From: an uncultured Gemmatimonadota bacterium
Lineage (GTDB): Bacteria > Gemmatimonadota > Gemmatimonadetes > Gemmatimonadales > GWC2-71-9
Direction of reading: 5' to 3'
Length of the DNA: 47,798 nucleotides
Assembly (NCBI GenBank): GCA_946887295.1
Contig: CAMPKP010000010.1
Span: 1 to 47,798 of the forward strand
The notes beneath the pieces are model-generated. The model did not search any database, was not told the DNA's origin, and saw only the letters and a list, made by a program, of their open reading frames with translations. Below are positions 1 through 8,378 of this stretch, in pieces. Within the stretch, counting starts at the first letter, position 1. The number at the start of each line of letters is the position of its first letter. A program made the translations under genes and the position numbers.

Positions 1-1793
1 GCCGCCGCTCGCTCGTTGCTGGAGCTCGATCTCCTCAGAGGCGCCCGCCCGTCCCCGCTTCCGCGAGCCGGAGCGGCCTCGCGACCGACCGACCGCTGCA
101 CCAGCCGCGGCAGGAACCCACGATAGGCCGGTACCTCGCGTACCGGGCCGGCCGCGGCGATGGCGCAGCCGGTGGTGCAGGTCGCCGCCAGCCGCCGGAC
201 CTCGTCGAACTCCGCCCGGCTGAAGTCGGTGTCCGCGAAGTGCTGATTGAGATAGTCGACCAGCTCCTGCACTTCGTTGGCCACGCCGCGCTCCATCGCC
301 CGGAAGCAGTCGAGAACGAAGCTCACCAGTGCCGGCTCCGGGGCGGTGCGCCCGCGGCCGATCCCGACGTAAGGGGTCGTCGCGCCGCGCACTGCCTCGG
401 GAGCGCAGAGGTTGCAGGCATCGACGACACCCCGCACCTTGCCCTCGGCCAGCAGCGCGCGCGCCGGCTGCTGGTACGCCGCGTGACCGATGCAGAAGAA
501 GACGTAATCGGCGCCGTCGAGCGCCTCGCTCAGGTCCGGGGTGAAGTTGGTGTCGAGCCCCAGACGAACCAGGTTCGGGTCCCGGGGCCGCACGTGAGGG
601 TCCTGGATCACCACCCGGCAGCCGCGCTCGCCGAGCAGCCGCGCCAGCGCGAAGGTCGGTGAGTTCCGGGTATCCTCGGAATCGGCCCGGTAGGCGGCAC
701 CGAGGAGTGCGACCTTGACGCCGTGGAGCTCGCCGAAGGTCGACTCAGCCAGGTCGAGCGTGGCGCGGGGGGATTCGTCGTTGATGCGGCGCGACTCGAT
801 GATCAGGCTCCGCTCGGTGGACTCCTTCGCGGCGAGCTTCCGCCACCAGAGCAGGATCCCGTCCTTCGGCAGGCAGTGTCCGCCCACGCCCAGCATGGGA
901 ACCAGCAGGGCGCCCGTCGGCACCGCGAGCGGGTCGGCCGAGGCGCCGTCCGACTGGCCCAGCTGCTGGTTCACCTGATCGCGCAGCGCGAAGAAGTCGA
1001 TGTCGTGCTCGTCGCAGTAGCGGACGATCTCGGCCGCGGCCGCGATGCGGACGTCGCGATACGCGTTCTCCAGGGTCTTCACGATCTCGGCGGTGAGACT
1101 GTTCGTCGGGTAGAGCCGCCCCTGGGTCACGATGCGGCGATAGAGACGCTCGATGAGCATCGGCGTCACGGCCCGGAGGCCGGCGACGATCTTGTCGGAC
1201 GAGGCCACCCGCTCCACCAGCCGGCCCGGCATGACGCGGTTGGGGCTGTTCCCCAGCAGGATGTCGCGACCCTCCACCAGTCCGAACCCCGCGAAGTGGT
1301 CGCGGATCAGGGTGGCCATGGAGGACGGCGCGAGGGTGGACTCGAAGATGATCAGAGGGATGTTGCCCGCAGGGCGCGCCTTCAGCGCCTCTGCCAGCGG
1401 ATTCAGGGCCTCGAAGAGCGGATCGTAGTCCGGCTCGATGCCCTTCTTGTCGGTCTGGACGCAGATCAGGATCACATCCGCATCGCGAGCCGCGTTGATG
1501 TCGTGGGTAGCGCTGAGCAGGCCCGCCGCTGCGGTTTCCGCGACGATGCGATCGAGATCGGGCTCGACGCCGCCGATGGGCGATCGCCCTGCGTTGATCG
1601 CCTCCACCTTCCATCCGGACGTCGGAGAGGCCCGCTGGATCACCACCACCTTGGCGGGCTGGGAGCTGCCCTCGAGGATGCGGGCATGTGCGAGCAGCGC
1701 CGCCATGGGCATGCCGACGATGCCCGGGCCGACGACGGCGATCTTCTTCACCGACCAGGACACGACACGATCTTGATCTAGAGTAAGAGGCAT
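1..1793 (-). CDS. Nucleotide-sugar dehydrogenase, UDP-ManNAc dehydrogenase (WecC)-like, 3' end outside window
   Basis: The reading frame is open from ATG at 1793 to the window edge (597 residues, no stop), so the C-terminus is missing. The N-terminus has a Rossmann nucleotide-binding loop (VVGPGIVGMPMAA, about residues 20-32). The catalytic cysteine motif GGHCLPKD is present with Cys307, as in the UDP-glucose/GDP-mannose dehydrogenase family, which oxidises the C6 hydroxyl of a UDP-sugar to a carboxylate in two NAD-dependent steps. The C-terminal family domain runs to about residue 460. After it comes an extension of at least 135 residues, which the usual 420-450-residue enzymes lack. It lies divergently from the exopolysaccharide operon and probably feeds it a uronic acid donor. 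Substrate is inferred; UDP-Glc or GDP-Man dehydrogenase is possible. There is no clear Shine-Dalgarno sequence at this start. Confidence 0.85.
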   Translation of the reverse strand, partial: MPLTLDQDRVVSWSVKKIAVVGPGIVGMPMAALLAHARILEGSSQPAKVVVIQRASPTSGWKVEAINAGRSPIGGVEPDLDRIVAETAAAGLLSATHDINAARDADVILICVQTDKKGIEPDYDPLFEALNPLAEALKARPAGNIPLIIFESTLAPSSMATLIRDHFAGFGLVEGRDILLGNSPNRVMPGRLVERVASSDKIVAGLRAVTPMLIERLYRRIVTQGRLYPTNSLTAEIVKTLENAYRDVRIAAAAEIVRYCDEHDIDFFALRDQVNQQLGQSDGASADPLAVPTGALLVPMLGVGGHCLPKDGILLWWRKLAAKESTERSLIIESRRINDESPRATLDLAESTFGELHGVKVALLGAAYRADSEDTRNSPTFALARLLGERGCRVVIQDPHVRPRDPNLVRLGLDTNFTPDLSEALDGADYVFFCIGHAAYQQPARALLAEGKVRGVVDACNLCAPEAVRGATTPYVGIGRGRTAPEPALVSFVLDCFRAMERGVANEVQELVDYLNQHFADTDFSRAEFDEVRRLAATCTTGCAIAAAGPVREVPAYRGFLPRLVQRSVGREAAPARGSGDGRAPLRRSSSSNERAA

Positions 1794-2107
1794 GATGGAT
1801 GGCTGAAGGGTTAGGGGGTAGTGGGGCTCAGATTTTGCCTCGCAAGCTCCGGTCCGTCGGAACCCCGTCTAAGCACGAATCCGGCCCCCGATGTCATCAG
1901 GGCCTGGGGAAATGGCGGTAAGTAGCTGGATCGTGTTGACCCGCCTGGTGTTATGTAACTTCCTTCGGCGGGCAGGAGGGACCTGCCGGGAGGGGTTTCA
2001 GGCCCTTGTTCCGGGCGTGGCGGACAGCATATTGTGGCGAGGGCGCAACGTCGCCGTGGGACCTTCCCACGCGTGCGGCCGGCGCCCGCTTCCCAAGCTC
2101 ATAACCT
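1794..2107. promoter_or_regulatory. Divergent intergenic region between dehydrogenase and EPS operon
   Basis: This 314-bp stretch separates the leftward dehydrogenase from the rightward export operon, so it must hold at least one promoter in each direction. I see no gene. It is less GC-rich around 1930-1960, where TTGACC (1936-1941) and TTATGTAACTT (1951-1961) occur, but these do not form a well-spaced sigma-70 promoter. The word TGGTGTTATGTAAC (1946-1959) resembles a word in the 16785-17474 gap. Confidence 0.5.
1946..1959 (+). promoter_or_regulatory. Possible shared EPS regulatory word (copy 1)
   Basis: TGGTGTTATGTAAC sits about 150 bp upstream of the wza-like gene. A near copy, TGGTGAATGTAAC, lies at 16972-16984 in the other large EPS-associated gap. 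Both share TGGTG and ATGTAAC with one or two bases between. It may be a regulator site, but the match is short and could be chance. Confidence 0.2.
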
Positions 2108-2755
2108 ATGGATATCCGGGTTCTTAGATTCCTCGCACCTCTGGTCGCGGTGTGCCTTGCGCTCCCATTGCGGCCCATGCTGGCCCAGACCCCCGACTCG
2201 GCCTTCGGGGGTGCCAGCTACAAGGGGGATCTGCTGCGACCCGGAGACGTCATCAAGCTCAACGTATGGCGTGAGCCCGAGTGGTCGGGCGAGTTCGCCG
2301 TCGACGAGTCCGGGGTGGCGGTGCTTCCCCGACTGGGTGCCACGCACGTCACCAATATGACGGCCGACTCCCTGCGCCGATTCCTGGTGGATTCGCTCGG
2401 CCGCTACCTTCGCAACCCATCGATCGAAGTCGTGCCGCTCCGCCGGGTCCAGGTGCTCGGTGCGGTGCGAACGCCGGGACTCTACCCGGTGCCCGCCACG
2501 GTGACGATCGCCGACGTCCTCGCCCTGGCGGGCGGCGCCGTCGCCGAGGGGAAGCCGGACCAGGCGGTGCTCCGGCGAGACGGAAAGGACATGAAGATCA
2601 AGCTCAACGGCAGCACCCGGCTGGCGGACACACCGATCCGGACGGGTGACCAGATCTTCGTTCCGCAGCGGGGCTGGATAAGCCGCAACGCCGGTCTGGT
2701 CGCCGCGGGCCTCTCCGCGGCCACCACGTTGGTCGTCGCCCTCTTGCTGCGGTGA
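2108..2755 (+). CDS. Wza-type polysaccharide export protein (short form)
   Basis: This 215-residue secreted protein is the outer-membrane/periplasmic export component of a Wzy-type exopolysaccharide system. Residues 1-26 are a signal peptide (hydrophobic LVAVCLALPL core, cleavage near LAQ) without a lipobox cysteine. A Poly_export domain follows (DLLRPGDVIKLNVW, about residues 40-115), then one SLBB domain (VQVLGAVRTPGLYPV, about 118-165). A C-terminal hydrophobic segment (about 190-214) ends in LLLR. It is much shorter than E. coli Wza (about 380 residues) and has one SLBB repeat, as in the small export proteins of many non-enteric EPS loci. It is the first gene of the forward operon and is followed 10 bp later by the Wzc-type kinase. 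Confidence 0.9.
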   Translation: MDIRVLRFLAPLVAVCLALPLRPMLAQTPDSAFGGASYKGDLLRPGDVIKLNVWREPEWSGEFAVDESGVAVLPRLGATHVTNMTADSLRRFLVDSLGRYLRNPSIEVVPLRRVQVLGAVRTPGLYPVPATVTIADVLALAGGAVAEGKPDQAVLRRDGKDMKIKLNGSTRLADTPIRTGDQIFVPQRGWISRNAGLVAAGLSAATTLVVALLLR

Positions 2756-2765
2756 GGAGAACCTG

Positions 2766-5315
2766 GTGAATCAGCTTCCGGTACCGATGGACCGCCGGCC
2801 GATGCTGGAGGTTCCCAGCCGCGGTCCCGACACCGATCGCCAGGCCGAGCTTCCGGTGGCGCACCTCTGGGGAATCGTGCGCCGTCACTGGCTGCTGATC
2901 GCGCTCTGCACCGCGATCACGGTCGGCAGCGCCATCAGCTACGCCGTGACCGCCACGCCGATCTACCAGGGCGCCACGACCCTGCGGATCGACGAGAAGA
3001 AGGGCAATCTCCCCGATGTGCTGCAGCCGTTCGGAGCAGCCGGCGAGGTGGTCACGGAGCTGGAGGTGCTTCGAAGCCGCTCACTGGTGGAGGATGCCGC
3101 ACGCGAGCTCGGGCTCCAGGTCGTACTGAGGGAGCCGGAGCGCCTGAGCAGGTCGGTCATCATGTCGGACGTGCTGGTCGGGGACAGCGTATCGCCCGGA
3201 CTGTACCGGTTCACCAGGCGCGCCGATGGAAAGTTCGTCGTGACCGACACCAACGGCGTCGTCCTTCGGCGTAACGTCGCGCCCGGCAACGCGGTCCAGC
3301 TCGGCGGGGTGCGCTTCGTGCTCACGCCGGTGAGCGCCCGGCTGAGCCGGATGCTGATTCAGATCGAGCCCCTGGAGCTCACCGTGGTCCGGCTGCGGGG
3401 CAGCATCACGGTGGATCAGCCGAACCGCGAGGCGAAAGTCGCGACCCTCAGCTTCCGAAGCCCCGACCGCGAGCTCTCCTGGCGCCTGACGAACACCATC
3501 GCCGACCGATTCATCGCGCGACGGCAGGACAACCAGAAGGCCACCGCCCGCAGCACCGTGGCGTTCCTGCGCATCCAGCTCGACACCCTGGCCCGGCAGC
3601 TCAACGTCTCGGAGCTCGCGCTGCGCGAGTTCCGGGAGCGCGAGAACGTCGTCAACCCGATCGTCGAGGGCACCGGCCAGGTCGAGCGAATGATCAAGCT
3701 CCAGTCCGAGCGCAGCGAGCTGGAAGCCGAGCGGGCCGCGCTGGCCAACCTGGTGAAGCAGGTCGAAGGCGAGCGGAGCAGGGAGGCACACGATGGCTCG
3801 CCCTACCGGCGGCTGCTGGCGTTCCCGACGCTGTTGCGCAATCAGGCAGCGGGAGAGCTGCTGGCCAGCCTCGCCGAAGTGGAGGGCCAGCGGGCCCAGC
3901 TCCTGGTGCGCCGAACCCATGACGATCCGGAGGTGCAGGCTCTCGATTCGCGCGTGGCGCAGCTGGAGAGCCAGCTCCATTCGGTCGCGTCCACCTATCT
4001 CGCCGGGCTCTCCAACCAGGTCCGAAGCATCGATACGGCGATATCCGGCTTCGGCCAGCAGCTCAGCAGAGTGCCCCGGCGCGAGCTGGAGTTCGCCCGG
4101 CTGCAGCGACAGCCCAAGGTCCTGGAGGAGATGTACGCCCTGCTCCAGACCCGCCTCAAGGAGGCGGAGATCGCTCAGGCGATCGAAGACCCGAGCGTGC
4201 AGATCGTGGACCGCGCCGTCCGCCCGCTCCAGCCCGTGAGTCCGCGCAAGCGCCTGCTGGTCGCGTTCGGTCTGATCAGCGGCCTCATGCTCGGCGTGGC
4301 CGTGGCCTTCCTCCGGGAGTACCTCGACAAGTCGGTGCACACCCGGAGCGACGTCATGGACGCCACCGGTCTCCCGGTGCTCGGGCTGATCCCGCGAATT
4401 CCCCGGAACGGCAAGCGGGTGGCGCTCATCACCCAGCGCAAGGTGGTGCAGCCCGACGCGGCGAGCCCGCCCTCGCCGGCACATCCCCGGGCCGACACCC
4501 CCAACGGCGCGACCCGGTCCAAGTACACCTTCCTCTCGGCGCCGCCCGAACACGAACACCAGGGCGCCGAGGTGCGGTCGCTCGCGGCCCTCATCCCGAT
4601 GCCGGCGCGGGTGCAGCGGGTGGCCGTCAGCGGAGTGGGCACCGCGCTGGCCGAGGCGTACGGGAGCCTCCAGACCAACCTGTTGCACTCCCGGATCGAT
4701 CAGCCGGTGCGGGCGGTGGTGTTCACCAGCGCGCAGCCCGGCGAGGGCAAGACCACCAGCGTGGTCAATCTCGCCCTGTCGCTGACGCACCGAGGGACCA
4801 AGGTCCTGCTCATCGATGCCGACCTTCGCCGGGGGAGCGTGCACAGCGTGTTCGAGGTGCCCCGCGAGCCCGGCCTCGCCGACGTCGTCCGGGGCGCCGT
4901 TCCCTTCGAGCACGCCTGCCGGCAGGTGCAGGTGGATGAGGGCGGTACGCTGCACTACCTCACGAGCGGGGCCCTGCCGCCGAACCCGTCGGCCATGCTG
5001 GCCTCTCAGGAGCTCCGGGTGCTGCTGGAGCAGCTGCGGGGCGAGTACGAGACGATCATCCTGGACTCGCCTCCGGTCAACATGATGACCGATGCGGCGC
5101 TGCTCGGAGCCACGGCGGATGGGGTGGTCATCGTGGCCCGCGCCGGAGTCACCCATTCCGCCGCGCTCGGCTACGCCATGGAGCAGCTGAGCCATGTGCG
5201 GGCGCAGGTGCTCGGCGTCGTGCTGAACGACATCGATTTCCGACGCGAGGCCAGCTACGACGCGGCCTACCGGTATTACGACTACGGGCAATACACCGCC
5301 AACACGCCGTCCTAG
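2766..5315 (+). CDS. wzc: Wzc-type polysaccharide co-polymerase / bacterial tyrosine autokinase
   Basis: This 849-residue inner-membrane protein controls chain length and export. It begins with GTG at 2766, supported by the Shine-Dalgarno GAGGAGA at 2754-2760. A Wzz domain with the first membrane helix lies at about residues 35-62, followed by a long periplasmic coiled-coil region (about 260-460) and a second helix near 497-517. The cytoplasmic BY-kinase domain has Walker A (PGEGKTT, about 657-663), Walker A' (LLIDADLRRG, about 680-690) and Walker B (IILDSPPV, about 764). The C-terminus carries a tyrosine cluster (YDAAYRYYDYGQY) typical of the autophosphorylated tail. No cognate phosphatase (Wzb or PHP type) is encoded in the window. 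It overlaps or abuts the next gene. Confidence 0.95.
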   Translation: MNQLPVPMDRRPMLEVPSRGPDTDRQAELPVAHLWGIVRRHWLLIALCTAITVGSAISYAVTATPIYQGATTLRIDEKKGNLPDVLQPFGAAGEVVTELEVLRSRSLVEDAARELGLQVVLREPERLSRSVIMSDVLVGDSVSPGLYRFTRRADGKFVVTDTNGVVLRRNVAPGNAVQLGGVRFVLTPVSARLSRMLIQIEPLELTVVRLRGSITVDQPNREAKVATLSFRSPDRELSWRLTNTIADRFIARRQDNQKATARSTVAFLRIQLDTLARQLNVSELALREFRERENVVNPIVEGTGQVERMIKLQSERSELEAERAALANLVKQVEGERSREAHDGSPYRRLLAFPTLLRNQAAGELLASLAEVEGQRAQLLVRRTHDDPEVQALDSRVAQLESQLHSVASTYLAGLSNQVRSIDTAISGFGQQLSRVPRRELEFARLQRQPKVLEEMYALLQTRLKEAEIAQAIEDPSVQIVDRAVRPLQPVSPRKRLLVAFGLISGLMLGVAVAFLREYLDKSVHTRSDVMDATGLPVLGLIPRIPRNGKRVALITQRKVVQPDAASPPSPAHPRADTPNGATRSKYTFLSAPPEHEHQGAEVRSLAALIPMPARVQRVAVSGVGTALAEAYGSLQTNLLHSRIDQPVRAVVFTSAQPGEGKTTSVVNLALSLTHRGTKVLLIDADLRRGSVHSVFEVPREPGLADVVRGAVPFEHACRQVQVDEGGTLHYLTSGALPPNPSAMLASQELRVLLEQLRGEYETIILDSPPVNMMTDAALLGATADGVVIVARAGVTHSAALGYAMEQLSHVRAQVLGVVLNDIDFRREASYDAAYRYYDYGQYTANTPS

Positions 5316-5326
5316 TGGAGCTCCCG

Positions 5327-6814
5327 ATGTCACCCCTCGTTTCCGCCCCTCCGGGGCCCGCGGCGCCGGCGGCTGGACCAGGCCTGCGCTCGCGGACCGA
5401 CCCGAGGCCGGCGGAGCGCCTCTATCTCACGATGTGCCGGGCGGTCGAGACGCCCCTCGCCGTCGTGCTGCTGCTGGCCGTCTTTCTGGCGACCAACCTG
5501 GCCACCTCGCCCGGCGAACTCGGCGACTTCCTGGCCATGCGCGTGAAGGTCAAGAACCTCCTGCTTGTGCTCGCGTTCGCGCTGGTGTTCCGGCTCGCGG
5601 CGGCGGCGTTCCAGGTATACGTGTGGCACCACGTCCGCACCCGGCGGGGAGAAGCCCTGCGCATCCTCGGCCTGTGCAGCGTGATGAGCTGCCTGGCACT
5701 GGTCTTTCCCATGATCTCCTTGACCGGAGCCTTCGATTTCGTCGCGGTGGCGGGCTTCTGGCTGGTCAGCACCCCCACGCTGCTCACCGTGCGGGTGGCC
5801 CTGCGCTCGCTGGCGGCGGGGAACGTGGCGCCGGTTCGGGACGTGCTCATCGTGGGCAGCGGGCCCCGGGCGCTGGAGCTCTTCGAGCGCATGGAAGAGG
5901 AATCGGACGACCGGCGCGTGGTGGGCTTCGTGGATGGCACCAACGAGGTGACCTCGGAGCTGGTGCGACGGCGGCTCATCGGGCGACTGGGGGAGCTCGA
6001 GAGCCTGCTGATGCACCGGGCGATCGACGAGGTGCTGATCACCCTCCCCATGAAGTCGTGTTACACCGAGATCCAGGAGGCGATCCGGGTCTGCCAGACG
6101 GTCGGGGTTCGCGCACGCTACTTGTCGGACATCTTCGACCACGCGCGCAACGGCCACATGAGCGGGCACGATCCGCTCTCGGTCGTGGAGGTCCCGATCG
6201 CGCGGGACGACTACCGGCTCCTCATCAAGCGCGCCGTGGACCTGGGCGGCGCGGCGGCAGGACTCGTCCTGCTGAGCCCGCTGTTCCTCCTGGTCGCGCT
6301 GGCCATCAAGCTGACGAGCCCCGGTCCCGTGTTCTTCGCGGGCGAGCGCTACGGCTACAACCGTCGCCGCTTCCGCATGTACAAGTTCCGGAGCATGGTC
6401 CAGCACGCCGACCAGCTCCAGCACCTCTACGAGGACCAGAACCAGGCGGCCGGCCCCATCTTCAAGATTCGGGACGACCCGCGGCTGACTCGCCTGGGAC
6501 GGCTGCTTCGACGGACGTCGATCGACGAGCTGCCTCAGCTCCTGAACGTCCTCATCGGCGACATGTCGCTGGTCGGGCCGCGGCCGATGGCCATACGGGA
6601 CGTGCAGCGATTCAACGAAGCGGCGCTGATGCGGCGCTTCAGCGTGCGACCCGGCATCACCTGCCTCTGGCAGGTCAGCGGACGCAGCAACCTGGGATGG
6701 GACGACTGGATCAGGCTCGATCTACGCTACATCGACGAGTGGTCGCTGGCCCTCGACCTGCTCATTCTCGCCCGCACGATTCCGGCCGTCGTGAAGGGTA
6801 CGGGGGCCGCCTAG
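5327..6814 (+). CDS. Undecaprenyl-phosphate sugar phosphotransferase (WbaP/WcaJ type)
   Basis: This enzyme starts the repeat unit by transferring a sugar-1-phosphate from a UDP-sugar to undecaprenyl phosphate at the inner membrane. The N-terminal half has four or five membrane helices, then a Rossmann-like domain (DVLIVGSGPRALELFERM). The C-terminal bacterial sugar-transferase domain occupies about residues 300-495 and includes SPGPVFFAGERYG, YKFRSM, TSIDELPQLLNVL, DMSLVGPRP and RPGITCLWQVSGR, all hallmarks of the polyisoprenyl-phosphate hexose-1-phosphate transferase family. I prefer ATG 5327 (GGAG at 5317-5320) over the in-frame GTG at 5315 that overlaps the wzc stop. Glucose or galactose is the usual substrate, but it cannot be read from sequence. 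Confidence 0.93.
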   Translation: MSPLVSAPPGPAAPAAGPGLRSRTDPRPAERLYLTMCRAVETPLAVVLLLAVFLATNLATSPGELGDFLAMRVKVKNLLLVLAFALVFRLAAAAFQVYVWHHVRTRRGEALRILGLCSVMSCLALVFPMISLTGAFDFVAVAGFWLVSTPTLLTVRVALRSLAAGNVAPVRDVLIVGSGPRALELFERMEEESDDRRVVGFVDGTNEVTSELVRRRLIGRLGELESLLMHRAIDEVLITLPMKSCYTEIQEAIRVCQTVGVRARYLSDIFDHARNGHMSGHDPLSVVEVPIARDDYRLLIKRAVDLGGAAAGLVLLSPLFLLVALAIKLTSPGPVFFAGERYGYNRRRFRMYKFRSMVQHADQLQHLYEDQNQAAGPIFKIRDDPRLTRLGRLLRRTSIDELPQLLNVLIGDMSLVGPRPMAIRDVQRFNEAALMRRFSVRPGITCLWQVSGRSNLGWDDWIRLDLRYIDEWSLALDLLILARTIPAVVKGTGAA

Positions 6815-6836
6815 GACGGGTGCCGGCCCCGAGCGC

Positions 6837-8378
6837 ATGAGCGCCACCCTCCCTGCCGGCCTTTCGAGCCCCGACGGCGGACTCGCTCGGCGAGCCGGTG
6901 CCGCCGCGCGCTGGCGGGGGCTGTCCGGCGTGCTTCAGGGCGGGCTGCAATTCGGGGTCGGCATCGTGCTCGCCCGGCTGCTGGCGCCGGAGGACTTCGG
7001 ATTGGCTGCGCTGGCCGCGATCGTGGTCGGCCTCGCCGCCCTGCTGCTCGACCTGGGGATCGGGTCGGCCGTGATCCAGCGTCATACCCTCACCGAGCGG
7101 CACGTGCGTGCGGCCTTCGGGTTGGGGCTGGGGGTCGGCGGGCTGCTCACGGCGCTGGTGTGGGTGACGGCCCCCTTCGCCGCCGTGCTGCTCCGTGCCG
7201 AGGGCCTGGCCCCGATACTCCGGGCGGAATCGCTGCTGTTTCTCCTGTCGGGCGTCGGCGTCACCGCCCGGGCACTGCTGCAGCGGAGACTCGACTTCCG
7301 AACCCTCTTCCTGGTGGACCTCGTCGGCTACGGCATCGGCTACGCCGCCATAGCCGTGACCCTGGCGCTCCTCGGCTTCGGTGTCTGGAGCCTGGTGATC
7401 GGGGCCATTCTGCAATCCTTCCTCGCCAACACGCTGGTGCTCGCCCGGGTCAGGCATCCGCTGCGTCCCCTGGTGTCGCGTCCCGAGACCGACGAGCTGC
7501 TGCGGTTCGCCTGGGGCGGGGCGCTCAACGGGGCGGTGAATCACCTCGCGTTTCATGGCGACAACCTGGTCGTGGGCCGATCGCTGGGGACGCACGCGCT
7601 GGGGCTCTATGCCCGGGCGTTCGCGCTGATGATGCTGCCGCTGGGCTTCGTGGGCAACGCGCTCTTCAGCATCCTGTTCCCGGCACTGTCGGAGCTGCAG
7701 CGTGACCGCGATCGGTTCGCCCGCGCGTACCTGACGGCGGTGGCGGGACTCACTCTCGCGATGGCCCCCGTCATGGCCGGCATGGCGGTGGCGGCCCCGC
7801 ATCTCATCACGGGCCTCTATGGAGAGGCATGGACCGGCAGCGTCTTCCCCTTCCAGGTGCTGTGCGCGGTGGGGCTGTTTCGGGTGTCCGCCATGCCGGC
7901 GGGCGCCGTGACCCATGCGTCCGGACAGGTCTACGCGGAGCTTCAGCGCCAGATGGTGTATGCCGCATGGGTACTCGCCGCGAGCCTCGTCGGAGCCCGG
8001 TGGGGGATCGGAGGAGTCGCCATCGGGGTCGCGACCGCGATCGTGTACAAGTATGTGGCCATTGTCGGCCTGAGCCTTCGCATCGGCCAGCTCACGTGGC
8101 GCGAATTTCTCGAGGCGCAGGCTCCGGGCATCTGGCTCGGCGGGTTCGTGGGTATCGTTGCGCTCGGCGTGCGTTGGGCCGGTGAAGCGGCGCACATCGG
8201 AAGCCTCGGCATCGCTGTCCTCATCGCCGCGGCCTGCGCCGCCGCCCTGCCGATCGGGATTCACCTGCTGCCGGCCCGGCTGCGACCGAGGACGCTGTTC
8301 GACCATCTGACCCACTCCGCCTCACCGCTCCCGGCGCCGGTCAGACTCTCCCTCGCCTGGGCCATGCGCCGTGGGTGA
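6837..8378 (+). CDS. Wzx-type lipid-linked oligosaccharide flippase (MOP superfamily)
   Basis: This 513-residue polytopic membrane protein has about 12-14 hydrophobic segments and the N-terminal pattern of the polysaccharide-synthesis MOP family (RWRGLSGVLQGGLQFGVGIV, then LARLLAPEDFGLAALA). Such proteins flip undecaprenyl-linked repeat units across the inner membrane. It lies directly after the initiating transferase and overlaps the following glycosyltransferase by 8 bp, which fits a role in the same pathway. The start ATG at 6837 has no evident Shine-Dalgarno sequence. MurJ or other MOP members are less likely given the context. Confidence 0.9.
   Translation: MSATLPAGLSSPDGGLARRAGAAARWRGLSGVLQGGLQFGVGIVLARLLAPEDFGLAALAAIVVGLAALLLDLGIGSAVIQRHTLTERHVRAAFGLGLGVGGLLTALVWVTAPFAAVLLRAEGLAPILRAESLLFLLSGVGVTARALLQRRLDFRTLFLVDLVGYGIGYAAIAVTLALLGFGVWSLVIGAILQSFLANTLVLARVRHPLRPLVSRPETDELLRFAWGGALNGAVNHLAFHGDNLVVGRSLGTHALGLYARAFALMMLPLGFVGNALFSILFPALSELQRDRDRFARAYLTAVAGLTLAMAPVMAGMAVAAPHLITGLYGEAWTGSVFPFQVLCAVGLFRVSAMPAGAVTHASGQVYAELQRQMVYAAWVLAASLVGARWGIGGVAIGVATAIVYKYVAIVGLSLRIGQLTWREFLEAQAPGIWLGGFVGIVALGVRWAGEAAHIGSLGIAVLIAAACAAALPIGIHLLPARLRPRTLFDHLTHSASPLPAPVRLSLAWAMRRG

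Noticed and set aside
3081..5333. A 750-codon open frame on the minus strand opposite the Wzc-type gene
   Set aside because: It is a mirror of a GC-rich codon pattern, has no recognisable domain and is rich in His, Arg and Gly, while the plus strand encodes a full BY-kinase.
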